64,000 bases of DNA, taken from Nitrospirota bacterium (GTDB taxonomy: Bacteria > Nitrospirota > Thermodesulfovibrionia > Thermodesulfovibrionales > UBA9159). The position numbers and the translations under genes were made by a program. Positions 23,685-32,500 of this stretch are shown here, piece after piece. The stretch spans positions 78,838 through 142,837 of the forward strand of contig JAJYIF010000003.1 of the NCBI GenBank assembly GCA_021790195.1. The letters run 5' to 3'. Numbering within the stretch: the first letter of the stretch is position 1; each line of letters begins with the position of its first letter. A model generated the notes under the pieces. The model ran no database searches and was not told the DNA's origin. It saw nothing but the letters and a program-made list of their open reading frames with translations.

Positions 23685-26408
23685 TTATCTCTTCTTATCT
23701 TTGAGTGCGGCCTGCGCCGCGGCAAATCTCGCAATCGGCACCCTGAACGGAGAACAGCTTACGTAATCAAGGCCGATCTTATGACAGAACTCCACGGACT
23801 TAGGCTCTCCGCCGTGTTCGCCGCAAATTCCCATTTTGAGGTCCTTCTTGACTTTTCTGCCTTTTTCCACAGCCATACGCATCAGAGCGCCGACACCCGT
23901 GACATCTACTGAGATAAACGGATCGTCCTTCAACACTCCGCTTTCGACGTAATACGGCAGGAACCTTCCGGCGTCATCTCTCGATAGACCGTACACAGTC
24001 TGGGTAAGGTCATTCGTGCCGAAGGAATAGAAATCGGCAACTGCGGCTATCTCATCAGAAGTTATGCAGGCCCTGGGCAGCTCGATCATCGTCCCTACCG
24101 TGTACGGGACTTTCACACCGTATCTCTTTTGAACTTCTGAGGCAGCCGAGACAGCGAGACTCCTCATTTTGTTCAGCTCATTGACGTGACCGACAAGGGG
24201 TATCATTATCTCCGGCATGACCTTAACCTTCTGCTTCGCAAGCTCGCACGCCGCCTCCATGATCGCCTGGACCTGCATCTCGTATATCTCGGGGAAGGTC
24301 ACGCCGAGCCGGCAGCCACGATGTCCAAGCATTGGATTATATTCGTGCAGGGACTTGTTCTTTGCATTCAACTCCTCAAAGGAAACTCCCATCTCCCCCG
24401 CAAGCTCAACAAGCTCTCTGTCGGTGTGAGGGAGAAATTCATGAAGCGGCGGGTCCAGCAGCCTGACCGTTACCGGCAACCCCTCCATCGCCCTGAAGAT
24501 CCCGATGAAATCACCCTTCTGCATCGGAAGGAGTTTCGCCAGCGCCTTCTTCCTGCCTTCGGCAGTGTCGGAAAGAATCATCTCCCTGACGGCCTTTATC
24601 CGGTCGCTCTCGAAGAACATGTGTTCGGTCCTGCAAAGGCCTATGCCCTGAGCGCCGAAGTTCCTCGCAATAGCGGCATCATTCGGGGTATCGGCATTTG
24701 TTCTGACCTTAAGGACCCTGAACTGATCGGCCCACTTCATCAACTCTTTATAGAAGATATTATGTTCCGGGTCCGCGGGCAGGAGATTAAGCTTGCCCTC
24801 ATAGACGCGTCCCTTCGTTCCATTGAGGGTAATCCAGTCACCTTCCCTCACTACTCTTCCGTTGACATTCACTTCTTTCCTTGCAACGTTTATATTCAGA
24901 TCGGAACACCCCACGATACAACACTTGCCCCACCCTCTTGCAACGAGAGCGGCATGGCTTGTCATGCCGCCTTTCGCGGTGAGGATTGCCTGCGCGGCAT
25001 GCATCCCGTGGACATCCTCAGGGGAGGTCTCGTTCCTCACGAGGATGACCTTCTCGCCTCTCTTCGCCCATTCTTCAGCTTCATCCGCAGTGAAGACGAC
25101 CCTTCCTACTGCGCCGCCAGGACCCGCCGGCAGCCCCTTGGCCAGCTGCGGAGCGCTCTTCTCGGCGGAAGGATCGACGCTCGGATGCAGAAGCTCGTCG
25201 ATCTGCTCCGGTTTAACTCGCAGCACGGCCGTCTCTCTCACAATCAGCCTTTCCTTTGCCATCTCCACCGCCATGCGTATAGCGGCCTGTCCGTTGCGCT
25301 TGCCGACCCTGGTCTGAAGCATCCAGAGCCTGCCGTCCTCGATCGTGAATTCTATGTCCTGCATGTCCTTGTAGTGTTTTTCGAGCTTCTTCTGAATAGC
25401 AAACAGCTGCTTGTATACCGCCGGCATTGCCTCTTCAAGGGAAGGAAGGTGACTCGTGTACTCGGTCTTTCCGGCCTTATTGACGGGGTTAGGCGTTCTT
25501 ATTCCTGCAACTACGTCCTCACCCTGCGCGTTAGGCAGCCACTCTCCGAAGAAGATGTTTTCTCCTGTGGCCGGGTTACGTGTAAAGGCCACGCCTGTGG
25601 CGGAATTGTCCCCGGTGTTGCCGAAGACCATAGACTGCACGTTTACCGCGGTCCCCCAATCTTCCGGGATCTTCTCGATCTTGCGGTACGAGACGGCGCG
25701 TTTCCCCATCCACGACTGGAAAACCGCCCCTATCCCGCCCCACAACTGCTCTATAGGATCATCCGGAAATTCCTTCTTCAGCGTCTCTCTGATGATTATC
25801 TTGAATTCGTCGCAAAGTTTCTTCAGGTCCTCTATGGTCAATTCGGTGTCACTCTTGTAACCCCTGGCGCTCTTTACCTTCTCCATCGCATGTTCGAGCT
25901 TCTGTCTTATGGCCTCGCCCTCCGCAGGCTCTACCCCCCCAGCCTTCTCCATCACAACATCGGAATACATCATCATAAGTCTCCGGTAAGCATCATAGAC
26001 AAAACGATCGTTGCCGGTCCTTTTTATGAGCCCGGGGATCGTCTTCGTTGTGAGACCCACATTCAAAACTGTCTCCATCATCCCCGGCATGGAGCTGCGC
26101 GCGCCGGAGCGCACCGAGACCAGAAGAGGATCTGCCGGATCTCCAAACCCTCTCCCCATGATCTTCTCTACTCTCGCGAGGGAGGTGTCCACCTGCTTCC
26201 TTAGCTCCTTGGGATACTTGCGGCTATTCTCATAGTAAAGAGTGCAGACCTCAGTCGTTATCGTAAAGCCGGGAGGGACTGGAATTCCGAGGTTGGTCAT
26301 CTCCGCCAGGTTCGCGCCTTTACCTCCAAGGAGATTTTTCATTTCGGCCTTTCCGTCGGCCTTGCCAGCACCAAAAAAATAGACGTATTTCTTTGTCCTC
26401 GTTGCCAT
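23685..26408 (-). CDS. ppdK: Pyruvate, phosphate dikinase
   Basis: 907-residue enzyme reversibly making PEP from pyruvate, ATP and phosphate, used for gluconeogenesis or PPi-linked glycolysis. The N-terminal ATP-grasp part shows KNLLGGKGANLAEMTNLGIPVPPGFTI in short blocks (about 21-47) and DIEFTIEDGRLWMLQTRVGKR-like segments near 340. The central swivelling domain has the phospho-histidine in GGMTSHAALVARGWGK (about 475-490). The C-terminal TIM barrel carries FGTNDLTQ and MGICGEHGGEP. Length is typical of the bacterial/plant enzyme. It stands alone, transcribed toward rpsO. Confidence 0.98.
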   Translation of the reverse strand: MATRTKKYVYFFGAGKADGKAEMKNLLGGKGANLAEMTNLGIPVPPGFTITTEVCTLYYENSRKYPKELRKQVDTSLARVEKIMGRGFGDPADPLLVSVRSGARSSMPGMMETVLNVGLTTKTIPGLIKRTGNDRFVYDAYRRLMMMYSDVVMEKAGGVEPAEGEAIRQKLEHAMEKVKSARGYKSDTELTIEDLKKLCDEFKIIIRETLKKEFPDDPIEQLWGGIGAVFQSWMGKRAVSYRKIEKIPEDWGTAVNVQSMVFGNTGDNSATGVAFTRNPATGENIFFGEWLPNAQGEDVVAGIRTPNPVNKAGKTEYTSHLPSLEEAMPAVYKQLFAIQKKLEKHYKDMQDIEFTIEDGRLWMLQTRVGKRNGQAAIRMAVEMAKERLIVRETAVLRVKPEQIDELLHPSVDPSAEKSAPQLAKGLPAGPGGAVGRVVFTADEAEEWAKRGEKVILVRNETSPEDVHGMHAAQAILTAKGGMTSHAALVARGWGKCCIVGCSDLNINVARKEVNVNGRVVREGDWITLNGTKGRVYEGKLNLLPADPEHNIFYKELMKWADQFRVLKVRTNADTPNDAAIARNFGAQGIGLCRTEHMFFESDRIKAVREMILSDTAEGRKKALAKLLPMQKGDFIGIFRAMEGLPVTVRLLDPPLHEFLPHTDRELVELAGEMGVSFEELNAKNKSLHEYNPMLGHRGCRLGVTFPEIYEMQVQAIMEAACELAKQKVKVMPEIMIPLVGHVNELNKMRSLAVSAASEVQKRYGVKVPYTVGTMIELPRACITSDEIAAVADFYSFGTNDLTQTVYGLSRDDAGRFLPYYVESGVLKDDPFISVDVTGVGALMRMAVEKGRKVKKDLKMGICGEHGGEPKSVEFCHKIGLDYVSCSPFRVPIARFAAAQAALKDKKR

Positions 26409-26474
26409 AAGAAACCTCCAGAAAAGAATTGTTAAAGTTTAGCAGGTTAGAATAACTCAGACGGCGGAGAAACT

Positions 26475-27032
26475 TCAACTCTGTTTTGTCTGATTTGCAC
26501 CGCAAGGCTTACAGCGACGGAGCAGGGCCACGGAAGAACGAAGGGCAAGATAGACCCTCGATCTGAGCAGGCTAACTGCCGCCAACAGATAATTTACCGC
26601 TCTCCATGCAGCCGCATTCATATCGAAAGTGCGCGTCGCCTCAATTCTGCTTACCTTGCCCAGGATATCGCTTCCGTCCACAGGTCCGTCAGTGGTCAGA
26701 AGGGCATCACCCTTTGTCTCAAAGGTTACCGCACCGTCATCGCGCATCGTCATTCTGACTATGCGGTGAACAACGGGAAGACCTTGGCGGTTCTTGAAAA
26801 GAACAAGGTCTCCTCTCCTCAGGGAGGAGTGCGGCGTCCTCCTTATGGTCAGGGTCTCTCCTCCTCTCAGAAAAGGCCTCATGCTCCTGCCGGTTACCTT
26901 CACGCGGAGAAGAGAGTCATCGCCCAGTATCTCTTCAAAGAGACCTGCAACCTCGATGCCTGTTCCACGAGACGGAGCGGAATCCCGGATGGACAATTTA
27001 CTGTGCCGGCAGGAATTTCTCAAGGACACCAA
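26475..27032 (-). CDS. S26-family signal-peptidase-like protein (S24/S26, Ser-His type)
   Basis: About 185 residues. The catalytic core is VTGRSMRPFLRGGETLTI (about 45-62, Ser in GRSM), then RRGDLVLF and VVHRIVRM (about 86-93), with HR where the bacterial enzyme has a Lys. FETKGDALLTTD follows. The His replacement is the pattern of the SipW/archaeal S26B group. A C-terminal hydrophobic stretch (about 140-175) may anchor it. The start is uncertain: TTG 27032 or GTG 27029 lie inside the kinase gene, and TTG 26996 lies just after its stop. It is the last gene of the peptide-modification array, so it may cleave or release the modified peptide or another secreted member; this is inference. Confidence 0.72.
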   Translation of the reverse strand: MVSLRNSCRHSKLSIRDSAPSRGTGIEVAGLFEEILGDDSLLRVKVTGRSMRPFLRGGETLTIRRTPHSSLRRGDLVLFKNRQGLPVVHRIVRMTMRDDGAVTFETKGDALLTTDGPVDGSDILGKVSRIEATRTFDMNAAAWRAVNYLLAAVSLLRSRVYLALRSSVALLRRCKPCGANQTKQS

Positions 27033-27897
27033 TCACCTCGTCGGAAGGAACAAAGTCAAGTTCATAGGCCGGGACCCTCGAAAGCATTCCATCGCAAAAA
27101 AGAAGTATATCCCACATAATCCTTTCGTCGAACCATGGCACGGACGTCACGGAAAGGAGCCTTTCGAGTGCGCTTCTCCTGTCGATCTCTTTTATCTCAT
27201 TTCCCTTGCCGTGACCGATGAAGAAGACGGCCGCAAGGTCTACGCCCTTATTCACGGCAATGCCGGCATCGCCGGGCCAGGGCGTCCCATATGCGCGAAA
27301 ACCGGCGTCATTTCCCCTGACAATCATCCGGTCATCGCTCAGGATCTCTGCGACTTTCGATTTGGAGAACAGACGAGAAAGAGTGCTCTTTCCGGCACCT
27401 GAGCGGCCCAAGAGAATAAATCCCTTACCCCCGATGCTCATGCCCGCACCATGAAAGATCGCTCCGCCACGCTGCGCTAAGAAAAACATCAGGAGGATCT
27501 GGTCTAGCGGATAAAAGAAAGGGCTTAAGACCTTGCCCACATCCTCTCTTCCTGCGATAAACTCATCGCTGCAATACACGGTCACTTCCCGGAACTCCAA
27601 ATTAAAGCGGGCCGCCCAAATAACCCGCCTATTCAAGAGGGGAGGATCAAGGACCATCAGGTAATCCTTCCCGTCTGCAAACATTGACCAGGACTCACCC
27701 GTATCGAAGACTTTCCGCATCCTTTCCAAATCCGGAATGTGGTCCATCTCAAAAACTATAGGGACATCTGATGACAGGCCGGCAATACCCGTTTTCTTCA
27801 GGAAGGATCCATATACGGAGGGAATTTCCCCGCTTATGTCGGGACCGCGGGAGGTTATACCGAAACTTACCTCGGCAATATCCAGATGAAGCGACAT
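26998..27897 (-). CDS. HPr-kinase-like (HprK-related) ATPase/kinase of the peptide locus
   Basis: 299 residues. The kinase core resembles HPr kinase/phosphorylase: IFHGAGMSIGGKGFILLGRSGAGKST (Walker A GRSGAGKST at about residues 154-162), LSDDRMIVR (about 177-185), and GTPWPGDAG (about 196-204). The N-terminal 130 residues are not those of true HprK. Related kinases occur beside PqqD and radical SAM genes, and others in lasso-peptide clusters phosphorylate the C-terminal serine of the precursor. Both precursor peptides here end in Ser. I chose ATG 27897; a GTG at 27954 would extend it back into the conserved C-terminus of peptide A in another frame, which is unlikely. Confidence 0.78.
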   Translation of the reverse strand: MSLHLDIAEVSFGITSRGPDISGEIPSVYGSFLKKTGIAGLSSDVPIVFEMDHIPDLERMRKVFDTGESWSMFADGKDYLMVLDPPLLNRRVIWAARFNLEFREVTVYCSDEFIAGREDVGKVLSPFFYPLDQILLMFFLAQRGGAIFHGAGMSIGGKGFILLGRSGAGKSTLSRLFSKSKVAEILSDDRMIVRGNDAGFRAYGTPWPGDAGIAVNKGVDLAAVFFIGHGKGNEIKEIDRRSALERLLSVTSVPWFDERIMWDILLFCDGMLSRVPAYELDFVPSDEVIGVLEKFLPAQ

Positions 27898-27931
27898 CAG
27901 CCTTTCGACAATACCATCCCTGGGCAGATTC

Positions 27932-28111
27932 CTACGAACCCAGACTCGATACACATACTCCCGTCAGACATCCCTGGCCTGCAACACCTCTCGGATCGCT
28001 GAAACCGGTCTTGCAGCCAACGCTCAGCACCTCCTCTGCCGCAAGCTCGATCAGTCTTAGCACAGGCTTCTCATACTTCCGCTTCTGCCCTTCTTCCTCT
28101 TTACGCCGCAC
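27932..28111 (-). CDS. Putative RiPP precursor peptide A (59 aa)
   Basis: A short gene between the radical SAM and kinase genes. The leader is charged (KYEKPVLRLIELAAEEVLS, about 12-30). A C-terminal segment with three cysteines begins VGCKTGF and ends GCLTGVCVSSLGS, carrying the C-terminal Ser. It is almost identical to peptide B (38444-38620): over 54 aligned codons the DNA differs at 15 sites, of which 13 are synonymous; both replacements are in the leader (K/E and L/R), and the last 39 residues are identical despite 11 silent changes. That is the mark of selection on protein. The start is GTG 28111, overlapping the stop of the radical SAM gene by 11 bp with GGAG nine bases ahead, so it is translationally coupled. 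No known family was recognised. Confidence 0.82.
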   Translation of the reverse strand: MRRKEEEGQKRKYEKPVLRLIELAAEEVLSVGCKTGFSDPRGVAGQGCLTGVCVSSLGS

Positions 28112-29192
28112 TTCGGTCTTCTCCGATAAGCCGCTTCAGGATCAACTCATAACGGCGGCTGCCTATAGAGCACAGATACTCGGACCTGACATATTCAGAT
28201 CCCGTCTCCATTTGAAAGAATGCCGGACAGGAACCGCAAAGGTATCTCTTTTCGCACTGGTTACAGCGATCTTCAGCTCCAGCCTTCTTCCGGCGTATCT
28301 CTGCTATTACGCTATGCCACCCAGCAAGGAATCCCCCCTGAGACAGATCGAAACTCACGTCCTCCAACATAACGCAGGGTTTAAGCCTGCCGAACGCATC
28401 AATATGGAAACCCGTGAGGCCCGCACCGCAGTTATAGAGCTTGTCCGAGGTCTCCTCGCCCTGGCAGTCTCGGAAATACTTTTCCCAGCTCACAACCCTT
28501 TCGGGATCCGAGAACTCTTTTTCTACGGCCTGATCTGCGGAAACCCTGAGAGATAAGGGGGACTTGTCTCCGCTCAAGCAAGGGAATATTGCGGCATCGA
28601 ACCGGAATTTTACTCCCAGTCTTGCTGCAAAGGCCTCGATATCGGAAAACTCATGAACGTTCAGGCTCATCAAAATCGTCTTCAGTCTCACGCTTATTTC
28701 CCGCCCGATAAGGCTTCTGATTCCGCTGAGACATCTTTCATAGGAACCGGCAACTCCTGTGATCCTTTCGTAAGTCGCCGGCGTCGATCCATAAAGGCTT
28801 ATCTCAACGCAGCGCGGCGGCAAATCCTCAAAAAGGTCTAATATTTCATCAGAAAGCAACGTACCGTTACTGAAGATAGTTATTACAAGGCCCCGCTTCT
28901 TTGCATGCCTGTAGATCTCCGGAAAGTCCTTCCTCAGAAGAGGCTCGCCCCCGGTAATAAGCAAGAACAGGCATCCGGCTTCTGTGATCTCATCGATAAC
29001 CGACAGGACGCGTCCTGTATCCATCTCATTAAGCTCATTAGTTTGAGGCGGGACTCTGAGATAGCAATGGACGCACTTCAAATTGCATCGGCGGGTCAAA
29101 TCGATCCCCCCTGATACGGGAATCCGATGCAGGGATGTCCTGGCGTTGAACTGCCGGATAAATTCCCGGTTGCTTACGCAGGCCGTTGTCAT
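28101..29192 (-). CDS. Radical SAM/SPASM peptide-modifying enzyme
   Basis: 363 residues. The radical SAM cluster is TRRCNLKCVHCY (CX3CX2C at about residues 36-43). The SAM-binding segment ITGGEPLLRKDF is near 79-90 and FSNGTLL near 107-113. The C-terminal SPASM extension has cysteines in YNCGAG, LKPCVML, CNQCEKRYLCGSCPAFF and EYLCS, enough for one or two auxiliary Fe-S clusters. Such enzymes (PqqE, sactionine and mycofactocin types) install C-C or thioether bonds in a precursor peptide presented by a PqqD-like domain. Here the PqqD protein is separate and encoded 39 bases upstream. The natural substrate is very likely peptides A and B. The ribosome site AGGGA precedes the ATG. Confidence 0.9.
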   Translation of the reverse strand: MTTACVSNREFIRQFNARTSLHRIPVSGGIDLTRRCNLKCVHCYLRVPPQTNELNEMDTGRVLSVIDEITEAGCLFLLITGGEPLLRKDFPEIYRHAKKRGLVITIFSNGTLLSDEILDLFEDLPPRCVEISLYGSTPATYERITGVAGSYERCLSGIRSLIGREISVRLKTILMSLNVHEFSDIEAFAARLGVKFRFDAAIFPCLSGDKSPLSLRVSADQAVEKEFSDPERVVSWEKYFRDCQGEETSDKLYNCGAGLTGFHIDAFGRLKPCVMLEDVSFDLSQGGFLAGWHSVIAEIRRKKAGAEDRCNQCEKRYLCGSCPAFFQMETGSEYVRSEYLCSIGSRRYELILKRLIGEDRSAA

Positions 29193-29231
29193 AGTTCCCT
29201 ATTGACTTTTTCTTCCCCGACGACCTTCTTC

Positions 29232-29537
29232 TCAAGGTGCGATCAAGTTCTCTCGCAAAAGCTCGTCTATGAAATCCCTGATATCGGCCTCTGCCTGCTC
29301 CTTCTCCACTTCGAAGTTTGCCATTACCCCGTTCCTAATGTCATTGAGACTTTTCTCTCCAAGCTCCTGCCAGATATATTCAGCAACCGCGTTCAATGCA
29401 AATATATGCTGCATGTCCGCCAGATTGCCTCTGATCGGGACAAGGAACAACTCGCCCGCGATATTGCGGGATACCACATTCGCGCTCTTCCTGAACACCT
29501 TCTCCCAGATATCTTCGCCCGCACTCGCCGATCTCAT
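29232..29537 (-). CDS. PqqD-like peptide chaperone (RiPP recognition element)
   Basis: 101 residues. Pattern seen: SRNIAGELFLVPIRGN near 23-38, then IFALNAVAEYIWQELGEKSLNDI (in part, about 45-67) and a helical C-terminus, FEVEKEQAEADIRDFIDELLRENLI in part. This is the winged-helix PqqD fold that binds the leader of a precursor peptide and hands it to the radical SAM enzyme. It is 14 bases from the giant C25 gene before it and 39 from the radical SAM gene after it, so all three should be on one transcript. Confidence 0.9.
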   Translation of the reverse strand: MRSASAGEDIWEKVFRKSANVVSRNIAGELFLVPIRGNLADMQHIFALNAVAEYIWQELGEKSLNDIRNGVMANFEVEKEQAEADIRDFIDELLRENLIAP

Positions 29538-29551
29538 CTGATACCATTATT

Positions 29552-32500
29552 TTACCATAGCTTAAGCGCGGGGTCGCCGAGGAGGTTATATATGTCCAGG
29601 ATATAAGAAGCTCCACCTGTGCTGCTATAATCTTTCTCCGCCTTCAATATCGCATCTCCCAACACTGCGCCTTTGACAAAGGCCCTCTTGAAAAAGTCCT
29701 TGTCAAGCACGACCGCAAAGGCATCAAGGGACAATCCGCTCGGCGCCCATACGGCCGCGGCCCCGCTTGCCTTCTTCACCACAAGGGACTCACCGAAAGA
29801 ATCGTATCCGGGTATGGCAAACTGCCCGGCGCTGCAGGTCATGGCCGTAAGCACCGGGAGTTCCTGATTGGTCATGGATGCGACATCGGCAGAGGTCAGA
29901 AGCCCCTCGCCGGCCAGACGGTCCACCCCGCCGTGTCCTATGTAATTCATGAAACGCACCCCGCTGTTTAAGTCGCTAAAGAGCATCCTTCGCGCATCGA
30001 CAATCCCATAAACGGACAGGTATATCTTGTCCACTACCGGATATTTAAACGGCACAAGGAGTGCAACATTGTCGCTGTCCAGGGGGAAATCGCCCCCCGA
30101 GTCTGCATTGTCGGCCATCATTACTACCCTGTTGTCCCTGACGCTCTCAAAGGCCTTGATCTTGTCCGTTACATCTTTAAGCTCCTGAGAGGTAAGGACA
30201 GGAAGCCTCCCTATCGCTATCTCCGGGACATGATCTCCGTTGACATCCACAAAAAGGTTGTCCGAAGGGAAAAGCCCCGAGGGTGTCTTGCTTATCAGGG
30301 GCGGCAGCAGGTCGTCGCCATGCCCAAGGTTGTCTTTGTAATCATATGTGCCCTCACCCGCAAGCACTACATACCTGGGAGGTTTGCTCCAATTCTTGTA
30401 TGCGTACCAGATAAAGTCCCTTATGGCTACAGGACTCGATATCCCATAGTTGAATTCGTCCATGATGTTTTCGAGACTCACTACCATGACTTTGAGTCCC
30501 TGCCCGCTACGGTACTTCGCAAGCCCCTGCGCAGCACTTACAAGACTGTCCGGGGTGATTACGATATAGTCGGCCTTGTTGCCCCTTGAAGTGAGTCTTA
30601 CCATGGCTGCCGTCTGAAGACTGCCGCAATTGTATTGCGTAAGACATCTCTGCCATGAGGTGGCCACGGCACCGGCTGCGTCGGCTGTCAGGGCTATATA
30701 CCTCGCCCCGGGCACTGCGCCCATGAACCTGACGCTGTAGCCGCCTGAGGTATTGCTTATTGCCGTCTGCGTTACAAGCCTCGGGTTATAACCGTCCGTG
30801 ACGTCCAATACCAGGATGCCGGGGTTCGTGAATCCGTCGATGGTAAAGACCTGCGCTGTATCAGATGTAAAGGCCAGGATGTTGCCTGCCGCCTTAAACT
30901 GCCTCTGATAGCTCAGGTCAAAGGAGTCTACATAGAAGATGCTGTAAGGCACCCCTGTGTCAAGCAGCCCGTCTACTTCAACTGTGTTGCCGCCTTCCTT
31001 CAGAAGACTTTGGTCAAAATTGAAAACGAGTGTATCCGCTCCGGTGCCCTTCCACCTGCCCTCCCCTATGACTGTGCCGTTAAGCTTTACCCTTGCATGA
31101 TGGTCAAGGGCAACTCCTGCATCTGTAAAGCCCTGAAGCCTTACCGTCAGTGTCGCTGTGGATGAGGCGTTTGATACTCCCGCTGCGTTTATGGTAAAGG
31201 TCTTTGCCCCCAGCGACGGGTCACCAGCCACTACGTAGTCCCAGAACCAATAGTCGCCCTCAGGATCAAGAAAGGCCGCAGGTACTAAAATATTGTCCTG
31301 CTCGGCATGCACTGTCTCGGTAAAGGTGCTGTATCCGCCCGATATATTGCCTCCGCCGTTTTCGCCGGCCATCCGATTGCCGCTTCCGGCATAAAGCCAG
31401 TATATGTTGTCCTTTGTGTATATGCTGTCTATGCCGCTTCCGTAAAAGTACAGCCCTGTATTGTCGCTCGCCGGCAGATACGCCACTATCTTCCCCTGAC
31501 TGCTCAGCACTATGCGGCCGTCCCTTATGAACTGCTGCGCTACTGCCTGAGATACTCCCAACAGGCCCGCTATATGCCCTGAATCGATATAATAAATGCC
31601 TTCGCCCTCTATCGCTATCTTCGCTATCTTCCCGGATAAGGCTCCGGCTGCCTGGGCCCCACGCACTGCGCTGCTTTGCGCTTTCATAGAGGTTGCCATC
31701 ATTGCCTTCACCATGGAGCCCATATGCGCCTTCCTCGTATACCCGGATATGCTGTCTCCTCCCCTCACTAACCCCGATTGGCTTACTATCTTTACCAGGG
31801 TCGCGCCGTCTTTGGCTTGAAGCTTCGTTATCTTCTCTATATGTTTATCAGGACTTCCATCAGACAATAACCCTGCGTTTATCGCGTTTACGGTAAGCTT
31901 CCCCTGGACCTCCAATGTGTCCGCAATTACGGTGAAAGGTCCATATACGTTCTTCGTGCCCGTACTCTCCACTTCCACAAGCAGATAAGTGTTGTCCCTG
32001 CGAATAGAGGCGCTTCCGTCTATAAGACTGTATGTCCCGCCCTGAGGTGAGGTCAATAGGGCAGGCAGCAATCTGCTGTTGATCCTCTTGTACTGCCCCG
32101 ACCCTTCATCAAGCCTCATTAAATAAAAACCGGCCGTCTCATTCTCAAGCGCCGTCTCCCAACTAAGCCTCAAACTCCCATTGTCATCAGAGGCGCTGAA
32201 ACCGGAAAGTATTACACGCGTAGGTGTGATGCTTACGCAACTGCTGTTGTTGCTTGCGTTCGTATCCGCAGGCGTCGATGACGTCAGAGATGCACAGTTC
32301 TGAACGGTCTGAGACAACCCGAGGGTCGTCGTTAACGTAAGTGTGGCGTTTCCCGCGGCCGTATAGGATGCCCCGGACACCCACGCCGGAGCTGACTGCG
32401 CCGATGTCTGTACCCAATAGGTGGACCAACCCGACCCGGTTATGGGTCGATTGGCCGCAGAAGCCACATGATTAAGAATGCACTTGTATATGTTTCCGTC

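Noticed and set aside
24186..26204. A 672-codon open frame opposite ppdK
   Set aside because: It is the antisense mirror of a highly conserved enzyme gene; composition bias keeps it open. No ribosome site or family-like residues.
27898..27954. An extended kinase start at GTG 27954
   Set aside because: It would read through the conserved C-terminus of peptide A in another frame. The similarity between peptide loci stops just past the peptide stop codon, so this DNA is explained by the peptide.
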